Program-made: the position numbers and the translations under genes
In this document: positions 51,667 through 58,633 of the stretch, in pieces
How the letters are laid out: the number at the start of each line of letters is the position of its first letter
Position numbering within the stretch: the first letter of the stretch is position 1
Source of the DNA: a delta proteobacterium NaphS2
GTDB lineage: Bacteria; Desulfobacterota; DSM-4660; Desulfatiglandales; Desulfatiglandaceae
Assembly (NCBI GenBank): GCA_000179315.1
Contig: ADZZ01000415.1
Span: 19,687-78,319, forward strand
DNA: 58,633 nt
Reading direction: 5' to 3'
Notes under the pieces: generated by a model
The model's database searches: none
What the model saw: the letters and a program-made list of their open reading frames with translations, nothing else
What the model was told of the DNA's origin: nothing

Positions 51667-54492
51667 CTACCCGTTTTTTTCGAGAAAGGCCCTCATCTTT
51701 TTGATATAGACCAGATTTTGGTGGGCCTCGATGGCCGTTCGACTGTTCTTTCGTGCCCCCTTCTTCGCCTCCCTGAACAGGCGGGCCGCGTCATCCAGCT
51801 TATCCATCTTCAAGGCCGCGTATCCCGCCTTGAGCCGAATGTCCGCATCGGGCGTCAATTGGGCCCCATGGCGGTAGGCATCGTAACTCTCCTCGAATCG
51901 CCGCAGACGAAAAGCGATGGCGCCCACGGTGGCCCAGCGTTCAGCGGTTTCTTCGATTTTCAAAGCGGATTTTGCGGATGCCAGGGCCATCTCGTTCCGA
52001 TGGGCGGTCAGGTAGATATTGACCAAACGGTCCCAGTCCTCAGCCGTAGGATTTTTTTCCCATGTCTTCCGGATGACGACGGCGGCTTTCGTGGGCACGC
52101 CGGCCATGTGATAGAGATCCGCCAGTCTCTTCATCTGCTCCGCATCGGGAGGCGCCAGACGGACCGCCACGGCCATGGCGGCCGCGGCTGCGGCGTAATC
52201 CGCCTGCTGGAGCCCCATCCACACGGCCAGGCGCCAGGCCGAAGCGTTTTCCGGATATAGAAGGAGAAGGCGATCCAGGGCCTTGTCCGCCCTGGCCGAC
52301 TGCCCCAATTCCACATATGTCTTCACCAGGCTCACGAGCCAGTCCAAGGCCGGATTCTTGGACGAACAGAGAATCTTCAAAATGGGCACGGCTTTTTGGG
52401 GTCGATGGAGATGAAGCCACAACACAGCCCCCCGATATCGCACTTCCGGCGATATTTTCCTGTTCGTCAAAACCGTCTTTTCCATCACCGCCAGTGCATC
52501 CCGATCCCGTTGGGTATCGATAAGCGCCTGGGCCAGACTCAGCAACCATTTCTGTTTCACCGGCGGCCGGGCCGTACATTTCCGGAGGAGGGAGATGCTT
52601 TTTGCGCTGTTTTCCACCTGCAACCAGAGCATGCCGGCGCGGTAGTAGTCTTCTCCCTTCCGGGTGATCTCCGCCCCTTGCTCCATGGCCCGGGCCGCTT
52701 TTTCCTGCTGCTCCAGCATCAGGTAGCAATTGGATAGGGTAATGAACCATTCCCCCGAGGGAGAGGCGATTCGAACCAACCTCTCCAGAAACGGCAGGGC
52801 CCGGGCCGGCTGATCCGCCTCCATCCAAAGCCGGGCGGCTCTAAAAACGTGGTCATTCCTGTGGCTGATACTTGCGGCCCGCTCCATGGCCTCGGCCGCC
52901 TGAAAAAGGTCTTTCAGACGAAGCCAGGTGTCCGACAACAAGACCAGCCATTTGGCCTCGGGATTGTTTTTCCTTGCAAGATCCAACAGCAGGGGAAGGG
53001 CCTTTCGGGGCGCCTCCGCCTGAAGCCAAAGGCCGGCGGCGGCATAAAAGTGATCCGGCTTGCCGCTGATGCCGGCGGCCCGCTCCATGGCCTTCGCGGC
53101 ATTTCCATAATTTTCCTTCAGGACCCAGGCGTTGGAGAGGGCCACAAGCCATTCATATTTGGGATTGGGTTGTTTGCTCAAAGGTTTGAGCAAGCGAAGC
53201 GCCCCATCGGCCTCTTTCGCTTGCAGCCACAGCAACCCCGCCTGGTAGGCGTATTCGGGTTTCCCGCACAAAACCGCGGCCCGTTCCATGGCCCTTGCCG
53301 CCTTGACGATCTCCTTTTGTCCCAACCATGCATGGGCCAGGGCCACAAACCATTCGGCCTTTGCAGGGGTCTTTTTACACAACGGGAGGAGGTGAGAGAG
53401 GGCCTTGCCCGGGCGCTCCGCCTGGAGCCACAACACCCCTGCATTGTACAGATAATCCGGTTTAAGCGCCAACCGGACCACCCTGTCCATGGTGACCGCG
53501 GCCGATTTGATTTGATCCAACATCACATAGGTGTTGGCAAGGGCAAGGAGCCATTCCGCCTTGGGCCGTTTTCGTTTGGCCAGTTTCTCCAGCAACTTCA
53601 ACGCCTTTTTGGGCCGGTTTGCCTCAAGCCAGAGATAGGCCGCATGGTAATACAATTTGGGATCCCTGCCGATCACGGCGGCCCGCTCCATGGCCTCAGC
53701 CGTGTCCTCCTTTTTTTTCTGCGCTTTGAGCGCGTTGGACAAGGCCACCAGCCAGTGGGACTTCGGTGCGCTTCGCTTGGACAATTGCCTGAGCGGCGGC
53801 AGGGCCTTTGCCGAGTCTCCGGCTTCCAGCCAGAAGACGGCGCATTGATACAGATGCTCGGGATCTTTGGACAAGGCGTATGCCGATTCAAAGGCTTTGG
53901 CGGCGCGGGCGCTCTGTTTCAGCATTTGATGGGCCTGGGCCGTGGCCACATACCATTCCGCCTCCTTCTTCCGTCCGGAGGTCAGCCTCCCCAGTATGGC
54001 CAGGGCCTTCCCGGGAGAACTGGCATCCAGCCAGAGCACCGCCGTCTGAAACCACATCCCCGGGGACCCGGTGACGGACGCCGCCTTCTGAAGGGCCGCT
54101 GCCGCTTCCTTGTATTGCTTCGACGTCTGATGGAGAACGGCCAGAAGCTGCCAGGCCTCCTGGAAGCAGGGATTCAGTTTCACCGCTTTTTTTAGGTGGC
54201 CAATGGCCGCATCACGTTTTCCGGCCTTGCGGAGGAAATATCCCGCTTCATAGTAAGGATACGGATGACTTTCATTGGTGTGCTTTTCAAGATAGGTTTC
54301 CACAATTTGGGCGGCGCCTTGAAAATCGCCGGCCCCGCCGGCCTTTTCCGCCTTGGAGATCAGGGTATGAAGGGCCTGGGACATGGGTTCCACCTTGCGG
54401 GGACAGGGAGAGGATTCAGCGCCTTCCGCGCACATCCGCGGTCCCAGCAAAGCCGCCGTCATCACAATGAGAATAATCCCGAGCCTACGCAT
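51667..54492 (-). CDS. Large TPR-type repeat protein, exported, at the end of the TonB operon
   Basis: The 941-aa protein has a signal peptide (about 1-24) and then mostly helix-turn-helix repeats. In the centre about nine copies of a 67-residue unit occur, each with an EWLVALSNAW-like helix, an AAKAMERAA-like helix, a short G-x-P-x-Y stretch and a LWLQAE-P-KAL helix. Flanking regions hold ordinary TPRs. It probably forms a periplasmic solenoid that binds partners of the TonB system. The start at 54492 overlaps the tonB stop by eight bases; an upstream TTG is less likely. Repeat proteins of this kind are often found beside exbB-exbD-tonB, where they may anchor the complex. Confidence 0.87.
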   Translation of the reverse strand: MRRLGIILIVMTAALLGPRMCAEGAESSPCPRKVEPMSQALHTLISKAEKAGGAGDFQGAAQIVETYLEKHTNESHPYPYYEAGYFLRKAGKRDAAIGHLKKAVKLNPCFQEAWQLLAVLHQTSKQYKEAAAALQKAASVTGSPGMWFQTAVLWLDASSPGKALAILGRLTSGRKKEAEWYVATAQAHQMLKQSARAAKAFESAYALSKDPEHLYQCAVFWLEAGDSAKALPPLRQLSKRSAPKSHWLVALSNALKAQKKKEDTAEAMERAAVIGRDPKLYYHAAYLWLEANRPKKALKLLEKLAKRKRPKAEWLLALANTYVMLDQIKSAAVTMDRVVRLALKPDYLYNAGVLWLQAERPGKALSHLLPLCKKTPAKAEWFVALAHAWLGQKEIVKAARAMERAAVLCGKPEYAYQAGLLWLQAKEADGALRLLKPLSKQPNPKYEWLVALSNAWVLKENYGNAAKAMERAAGISGKPDHFYAAAGLWLQAEAPRKALPLLLDLARKNNPEAKWLVLLSDTWLRLKDLFQAAEAMERAASISHRNDHVFRAARLWMEADQPARALPFLERLVRIASPSGEWFITLSNCYLMLEQQEKAARAMEQGAEITRKGEDYYRAGMLWLQVENSAKSISLLRKCTARPPVKQKWLLSLAQALIDTQRDRDALAVMEKTVLTNRKISPEVRYRGAVLWLHLHRPQKAVPILKILCSSKNPALDWLVSLVKTYVELGQSARADKALDRLLLLYPENASAWRLAVWMGLQQADYAAAAAAMAVAVRLAPPDAEQMKRLADLYHMAGVPTKAAVVIRKTWEKNPTAEDWDRLVNIYLTAHRNEMALASAKSALKIEETAERWATVGAIAFRLRRFEESYDAYRHGAQLTPDADIRLKAGYAALKMDKLDDAARLFREAKKGARKNSRTAIEAHQNLVYIKKMRAFLEKNG
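52275..54074 (-). repeat. About nine tandem copies of a 67-residue (~201-bp) coding repeat
   Basis: Inside the TPR gene, the motif A-x-LWLxAxxPxKAL occurs nine times at 67-residue spacing. Typical copies are HAAYLWLEANRPKKAL, NAGVLWLQAERPGKAL and AAAGLWLQAEAPRKAL. The unit equals two TPRs. The boundaries are approximate. The copies are diverged, so the array is old and not recently amplified. Confidence 0.8.
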
Positions 54493-55309
54493 CGTCTCCC
54501 AATTCAAATCGGATGGTTATCTTGACCCAGGTATCAACCGATTTCCCTCCCTTTTTTCCGGGCTTGAACCGCCACCTTGGGACTGTTTTATGCACCGCCC
54601 GATCAAAAATACCGGGCGGTTTTGCATCGAGGATCTTGACTTCCCGTGCCTTCCCCGTTTTATCCACCAAGAACCTCACGGTAACGTACCCCTCGATTCC
54701 CTTGCGTCTGGCGCTGAAGGGATAGGGAGGCTTGAGGACCCCGATGCCCGCGGGCTTCTGGTCCACCTCGTCCATGCCGAATGTGGCTTTCGTGGACATC
54801 GCTTTTGGAGGGCCCGGCGGTGGCGCAACGGCATTGGGCACGGGGACTTTTGCCGCCTGAAGGTTGACTTTCAGATTCATGGGGCTGGACTGGATCGGCA
54901 GCGCGTTCAGGGAAACCACATTGATCGCAGGCATACTTATCTGCGGCGGTTCCGGGGTCTGTGGTGTCAAGGGAGTCATCTCCAGGGGTTCATGGGTGAC
55001 CTCGGGGCGCTCCATCTCGGGGGGGGGTATTTTTGGAGGCGCCATCTCAGGGATATCCGGTGGTTCGTTTTCCAATTCCGGCTCCGGCGGCTCCGGCTCC
55101 CGGGGCGGCGGCTCAAAATCATTCTCCGGCTGGATGGGATACGGGGTTTCCACCGCTTTAACGGGGATCAGGAGGGCGCAGGAAGCCCTGTGCAAATGCG
55201 GTTGATATGATGTCTGTCGCAACAAAAAGGGGACAAGGGCAAAAATTCCCGCACTGATCAGTGCGGCAACCGCCACCAGCAGCGGCAACCGAAAATGAAC
55301 ACCGCTCAT
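54485..55309 (-). CDS. tonB: TonB-like energy transducer
   Basis: The 274-aa protein has one N-terminal membrane helix (about 8-30), a Pro/Glu-rich spacer (about 55-130, with PEPPEPELENEPPDIP) that spans the periplasm, and a C-terminal TonB domain (PPYPFSARRKGIEGYVTVRF, then FKPGKKGG). It couples the inner-membrane proton motor to outer-membrane receptors. The start at 55309 fits the helix; the frame upstream is shadow of exbD. It lies 14 bases after exbD. Confidence 0.9.
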   Translation of the reverse strand: MSGVHFRLPLLVAVAALISAGIFALVPFLLRQTSYQPHLHRASCALLIPVKAVETPYPIQPENDFEPPPREPEPPEPELENEPPDIPEMAPPKIPPPEMERPEVTHEPLEMTPLTPQTPEPPQISMPAINVVSLNALPIQSSPMNLKVNLQAAKVPVPNAVAPPPGPPKAMSTKATFGMDEVDQKPAGIGVLKPPYPFSARRKGIEGYVTVRFLVDKTGKAREVKILDAKPPGIFDRAVHKTVPRWRFKPGKKGGKSVDTWVKITIRFELGDDA

Positions 55310-55323
55310 GTGACCGATACCTG

Positions 55324-55752
55324 TCACTCCTTCCTCCCGGCCGCGACCGCGATATTCTCGGCGCCGGCCATTCGGCATTGGTCCAGCACCGCCACCAAAC
55401 GTCCGGCGGAACACGCTTCGTCGGCATCGATAATGACTCCGCCCTCTGCGTTCTCGACCAGAAAGGCCTCCACCAAACCACGGATTCGCCTGAGATGCAC
55501 CTGCTGACCGTCGATGAAAGCATGGCCCTCCCGGGTGATGCCCACTACCATACCGACGTTCTCTTTGGATTCGGCGGTGGCCGCCTCGGGACGGTTCACC
55601 TCCACCCCCGATTCCCGAACAAAGCTGGCCGTCACCAGAAAAAAAATAAGGAGGATGAAGATCATGTCGATCAACGGCATCATGTTGATTTCCACGTCCC
55701 CGCCGTCTTCTTCCTGAATTCCCGCTGCCGCGGTACCGCCTAGACGGAGCAT
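55324..55752 (-). CDS. exbD: Biopolymer transport protein ExbD
   Basis: The 142-aa protein has one N-terminal helix with the essential Asp in MMPLIDMIFILLIFFLVTA, the site of proton passage in ExbD/TolR, and a small periplasmic domain (VGMVVGITREGHAF, VIIDADEACSAGRLVAVLDQ). The start was set at ATG 55752 because AAGGAG lies eight bases upstream inside exbB; a GTG three codons earlier has no room for the site. It overlaps exbB by 13 bases. Confidence 0.92.
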   Translation of the reverse strand: MLRLGGTAAAGIQEEDGGDVEINMMPLIDMIFILLIFFLVTASFVRESGVEVNRPEAATAESKENVGMVVGITREGHAFIDGQQVHLRRIRGLVEAFLVENAEGGVIIDADEACSAGRLVAVLDQCRMAGAENIAVAAGRKE

Positions 55753-56375
55753 TTTCGCCACTCCTTTTCAAGCCATTGGGACACGGCCTTGTGAAACTCG
55801 GAGACACTCTGGTGAATATTGCGAATCTCCTTTCGCATGGCCTGACCCGCCAATAATCCGGGGATGGCCACCAGCAACCCCGCCTGGGTGGTAATCATGG
55901 CCTCCTTGATGCCGGAAGCCATGGCCTGGGCGTTTCCCATTCCGTGGCTGCCGATAACCCGGAACGTATCCACCATGCCGCTCACCGTCCCCAGCAACCC
56001 CAGGAGCGGCGCCGCGGCAGCCAATATCATAATGCTTGGGATGTGGCGATAGAGCCCCCGGACCTGATGGCGGACCGCCGCTTCAAAAAGAAGCTGATCC
56101 GCCTCTCCGCACAAGAAGGCCCTGCCCCTGAAATAGTGCTTCAGAAAAAAATCCAGGGCGCCCGCCCTGGGACAGACATAATCCTTATCCCCTCCCTCTT
56201 CCCCCCCTAGGCGCCTGATGGCGTCACTTACAGGGAGAGGCCGACGCTTCATCCGCAAAATCCATTCGGCCTTAATGACAATCAACGCCCACATCCAAAA
56301 GGAAATCAACCCGATGGGAATCATGATGGGACCACCCATCTCCACAAGCTCCCAAAAAGCATCAAAAATCTCCAT
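55740..56375 (-). CDS. exbB: MotA/TolQ/ExbB proton channel protein (ExbB)
   Basis: The 211-aa protein has three membrane helices (about 15-37, 115-140 and 160-180) and the conserved AAPLLGLLGTVSGMVDTF and GIKEAMITTQAGLLVAIP segments. With ExbD it forms the proton channel that drives TonB. It has normal length for ExbB. GGGAGGAAAGG precedes the start. It follows a second, larger ExbB-like gene, so the operon has two channel proteins. Confidence 0.93.
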   Translation of the reverse strand: MEIFDAFWELVEMGGPIMIPIGLISFWMWALIVIKAEWILRMKRRPLPVSDAIRRLGGEEGGDKDYVCPRAGALDFFLKHYFRGRAFLCGEADQLLFEAAVRHQVRGLYRHIPSIMILAAAAPLLGLLGTVSGMVDTFRVIGSHGMGNAQAMASGIKEAMITTQAGLLVAIPGLLAGQAMRKEIRNIHQSVSEFHKAVSQWLEKEWRKCSV

Positions 56376-56393
56376 GAACCTTTCCTCCCGCCC

Positions 56394-57800
56394 TCATGCC
56401 GCGCGCTTCCCGCCATCGGTTCGCAGCCGCAGCAACGTCCCCATGAGCGCAAGGCCTTTTTCTTCCATGTCCTGGGACAGATTGCGGGCCCGTCTCCCCA
56501 AAAATGCCGCAAAAATCATGACCGGAATGGCCACGGCCAGCCCCACCTGGGTGGTCACCATGGCCTCACTGATGCCGCCTGCCATCAGCCGGGGGTCCCC
56601 TGTTCCATGGGTGGTAATCACCTGGAACGTATTGATCATGCCGGTGACCGTCCCGAGCAGGCCCAGAAGCGGCGCCACGGCGGCGCAGGCCTTCAAGGCG
56701 CCCAAAAACCGTTCCAATCTGGGGGCCTCACGCAGCATGGCTTCCGACAGGGAGCTTTCGATGACCTCCCTCGAATCCTCCCGGTGCCGAAGCCCCGCCA
56801 TCAACACCCGGCCCGTAGGGCGGTCCCGGTGGGGATAAGTGGCTTTCACGGCGCCCTCGATATCACCGCTGCCCACCAGTTCGGTGACCCGGGTCATAAG
56901 CGTATCCGTGTTTTCACGTACTTTTGCCAAAAAGATCAACCGTTCCACGATGAGCACCGAAGCCACCAAACCCACCAGAAGGATGGGTATCACAAGCACG
57001 CCGCCGCTTTTCAATTGATCCATCATCGTAATGCGACGGGCCAACTGCCCAATGGCGGCGCCGCCGGATATGTCCGTATACACCTCTCCGGTTTCTCCTT
57101 CAAAATAGTCGGACAAATTCCGTCGCACCCAATAGGACGGACAGGCACTCATCAGGAGACGGCCCGAGCCGGGGATCAGGCTCAGATAGCCGACCTTTTC
57201 TTCCGCACGATACATGGCGGGAAGATGTCCCAACCGGATAATATCCCCTTTTGTCTCGTTTCCGCTACGGTCCACCATCGTCCCCTCATACATGACTTTT
57301 TCCCGGGACGCGGCCATATCCTCAAAGGAAAACGTCAGCAGCGCCTTCAGATCCGCCAGGCGGAAGACGCGCTTCGGGTCCACGAAGGACCGCAGCTGAC
57401 TAAGCCGGTCCGGCTTTTCAGCGCTGTAGGGACTTCGTTCCGCAAGGGCCAGAAAGTTGCGGGCATGGTTGATGAACAGAACACTCAGCTCCTTGTTGTC
57501 CGCCAGTCGCCGGGAAACCTCCTTTGTAATTTCATCCCGTTCCTGGGACAGCTTCAGAAGGCGCTCCCGATCGGCATGGAGGGTTCCGGAAGCCGCCGCA
57601 AGGGCCTCTTCCGAAGCGGCCAGCTTTTGTCGGAGGGCCAGGCGGCGCGCTTTGATCTCCTCAAGGGTCAGGGTCTGTTCTTTCCGTGCGTTTCGATACT
57701 CGTTTTTGATGTCAGTGGCGACCTCTTCAAAGGGCGTTCCAGCCCATGCCTCCACCGCCAGGCCCACCAAAAGCACTGCCATCCAAATCATCTTATTCAT
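56394..57800 (-). CDS. Large ExbB/TolQ-like protein with N-terminal periplasmic coiled coil (TtpC-like)
   Basis: The 468-aa protein has a signal peptide (about 1-21), a long helical and coiled-coil periplasmic part (about 25-110), a further soluble domain up to about 260, and then a complete ExbB channel domain. The channel domain has a first helix near 270-295, and VAPLLGLLGTVTGMINTF and GISEAMVTTQVGLAVAIP further on. This arrangement is that of TtpC, the fourth component of some Vibrio TonB systems. Start ATG 57800 overlaps the DUF3450 gene by eight bases. It is probably an accessory to the ExbB-ExbD motor. Confidence 0.88.
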   Translation of the reverse strand: MNKMIWMAVLLVGLAVEAWAGTPFEEVATDIKNEYRNARKEQTLTLEEIKARRLALRQKLAASEEALAAASGTLHADRERLLKLSQERDEITKEVSRRLADNKELSVLFINHARNFLALAERSPYSAEKPDRLSQLRSFVDPKRVFRLADLKALLTFSFEDMAASREKVMYEGTMVDRSGNETKGDIIRLGHLPAMYRAEEKVGYLSLIPGSGRLLMSACPSYWVRRNLSDYFEGETGEVYTDISGGAAIGQLARRITMMDQLKSGGVLVIPILLVGLVASVLIVERLIFLAKVRENTDTLMTRVTELVGSGDIEGAVKATYPHRDRPTGRVLMAGLRHREDSREVIESSLSEAMLREAPRLERFLGALKACAAVAPLLGLLGTVTGMINTFQVITTHGTGDPRLMAGGISEAMVTTQVGLAVAIPVMIFAAFLGRRARNLSQDMEEKGLALMGTLLRLRTDGGKRAA

Positions 57801-58602
57801 TGGCCACCGCCTTCGCACCGGAGACTTTTTCGGGTCTTCCCATGGGAAGCTTGGTCAGTTCAACAATACGAATCCGTTCGGCGATTTGGACGGCCTCATC
57901 GATAGCCCTGACACTCTCATCCACCGGGGCGTATCCGCCTTCTGGGGCATTCCATACATACCCGTCTTCACAATCCATGGTGAGTGCACAGAGCCTCACA
58001 CGTCCCACTTTCAACAGATTGACCCGAACCGGACGTCCCTCGATTTCAATCTCGGTTTCTTTGATATCCACCGAATAGCCGAAATCCCTCTCCCGGGCAA
58101 CCGCGTCGAAAAGGGCCCGGGTCTTGGCCAAGAGGTTCATATCATAATCCTTCAGGGTCTGGGCCGCATTTTCTATGCGCTTAAGACGTGCGGCTTTGTC
58201 GAAGGGGATATCGTCTTTCACAAAAGTGGTCAGCTTTTCCAGACCCCAATCCAGCATAGGTAGAAGTTCCGCATTGATCTTCTCCATTTCCGCGACCATT
58301 TCCTTCAATTGGACCATCTTTTCTTCAATGGTTGAAAGATACTCCCCGGTCTTCCTCTGCTCCCAGGCAACCCGTTTGAGCGCCCGCTCATTTTGATCGA
58401 TTTTCTTCAGCAGCTGTTCTTCTTCCACGGCCCATTCGTCCACGGATTTTTGGGTCTGCACGTCGGTGGCGACCGTTTGTTCCGATGTCTCCTTAACCGC
58501 CAGCGGGGACTCCTTCCCGGCAATGGATAATCCGGGATCGACACCAAAAAGGCAAACAAAGGCCAAGATCAAAATTTTCAAATATGTGTCTTCAAATCGC
58601 AT
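57793..58602 (-). CDS. DUF3450 periplasmic protein
   Basis: The 269-aa protein has a signal peptide (about 1-28) and a long coiled coil (about 50-120, with EEQLLKKIDQNERALKRV). A C-terminal domain with features of DUF3450 follows (PFDKAARLKRIENA; FGYSVDIKETEIEIEG; AIQIAERIR-like end). DUF3450 genes often head TonB-ExbB-ExbD operons in marine bacteria. It is probably the first gene of the transcript and may interact with the large ExbB-like protein, whose gene overlaps its end. Confidence 0.85.
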   Translation of the reverse strand: MRFEDTYLKILILAFVCLFGVDPGLSIAGKESPLAVKETSEQTVATDVQTQKSVDEWAVEEEQLLKKIDQNERALKRVAWEQRKTGEYLSTIEEKMVQLKEMVAEMEKINAELLPMLDWGLEKLTTFVKDDIPFDKAARLKRIENAAQTLKDYDMNLLAKTRALFDAVARERDFGYSVDIKETEIEIEGRPVRVNLLKVGRVRLCALTMDCEDGYVWNAPEGGYAPVDESVRAIDEAVQIAERIRIVELTKLPMGRPEKVSGAKAVANE

Positions 58603-58633
58603 TAATCACGTGCCTCATAAAGTTAGGTTCTCC

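Noticed and set aside
52849-54195. A 448-codon open frame on the plus strand
   Set aside because: It is antisense to the repeat protein and repeats with it. The GC-rich periodic code keeps the opposite strand open. The TPR protein reads far better, with helices and signal peptide.
54383-55210. A 275-codon plus-strand open frame with Gly-rich composition
   Set aside because: It is antisense to the proline-rich TonB spacer, which explains the Gly/Arg-rich text.
56607-57905. A 432-codon plus-strand open frame
   Set aside because: It is antisense to the large ExbB-like gene, which has clear channel motifs; the product shows no domain.
1-58633. tRNA or rRNA genes, insertion sequences and prophage genes
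   Set aside because: I saw no cloverleaf with a conserved TTCGA arm between genes, no transposase or integrase motifs and no structural phage proteins. The PghP-like protein alone is not evidence of a prophage.

Overview
The window looks like chromosomal DNA of a Gram-negative anaerobe, most like the sulfate-reducing Desulfobacterota (Desulfobacterales type). This is an inference from gene content: acyl-CoA oxidation genes with a split B12 mutase and its MeaB chaperone, an alpha-only NDP-forming acyl-CoA synthetase, rubrerythrin, a KaiB-type protein, an alkyl-DHAP-synthase-like ether-lipid cluster, and outer-membrane energisation genes. I see no rRNA, tRNA, CRISPR array, insertion sequence or prophage.

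Region 1 (1-5334): the end of a histidine kinase, a single-domain response regulator, and a 993-aa protein fusing an RND/MMPL transporter to a histidine kinase, followed by an acyl-CoA synthetase alpha subunit. Region 2 (5554-11553): a tight six-gene cluster of two paralogous radical SAM enzymes, two beta-ketoacyl synthases with intact catalytic residues, a hotdog thioesterase and a stand-alone PKS-type dehydratase. This is the best candidate for an undescribed biosynthetic system. A gcvT gene converges on it.

Region 3 (13047-22764): one long acyl-CoA operon with two thiolases, enoyl-CoA hydratase, acyl-CoA dehydrogenase, a B12 mutase large subunit with isobutyryl-CoA-mutase-type residues, its B12-binding subunit, MeaB, a small membrane protein, an XRE-cupin regulator and a second acyl-CoA dehydrogenase. 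Together these fit isobutyryl-CoA to butyryl-CoA to acetyl-CoA, with only the 3-hydroxyacyl-CoA dehydrogenase missing from the window.

Region 4 (22765-42372): mixed housekeeping and signalling genes. It holds Ap4A phosphorylase, a TrkH/RCK-like membrane protein, KaiB overlapping a REC-PAS-HisKA-REC-GGDEF protein, adenine deaminase with a PghP-like hydrolase, rubrerythrin, PPOX and SDR proteins, three secreted proteins (Rap1a-like, glycine-zipper lipoprotein, SYLF), a DUF3795 protein, TraB, an amidohydrolase, an HtrA-like lipoprotein and a lone dnaK. Three gene remnants lie in this region and the next (22765, 40155, 43813).

Region 5 (42430-48910, minus strand): an alpha-methylacyl-CoA racemase, then a translationally linked glpD-like / alkyl-DHAP-synthase-like / FGGY-kinase operon that suggests alkylglycerol ether-lipid synthesis. 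Region 6 (49134-58602): hrpB, then a minus-strand operon of overlapping genes (DUF3450, large ExbB-like, ExbB, ExbD, TonB and a 941-aa repeat protein) that forms an outer-membrane energisation system.

All family calls come from motifs and remembered family features; no database search was run.
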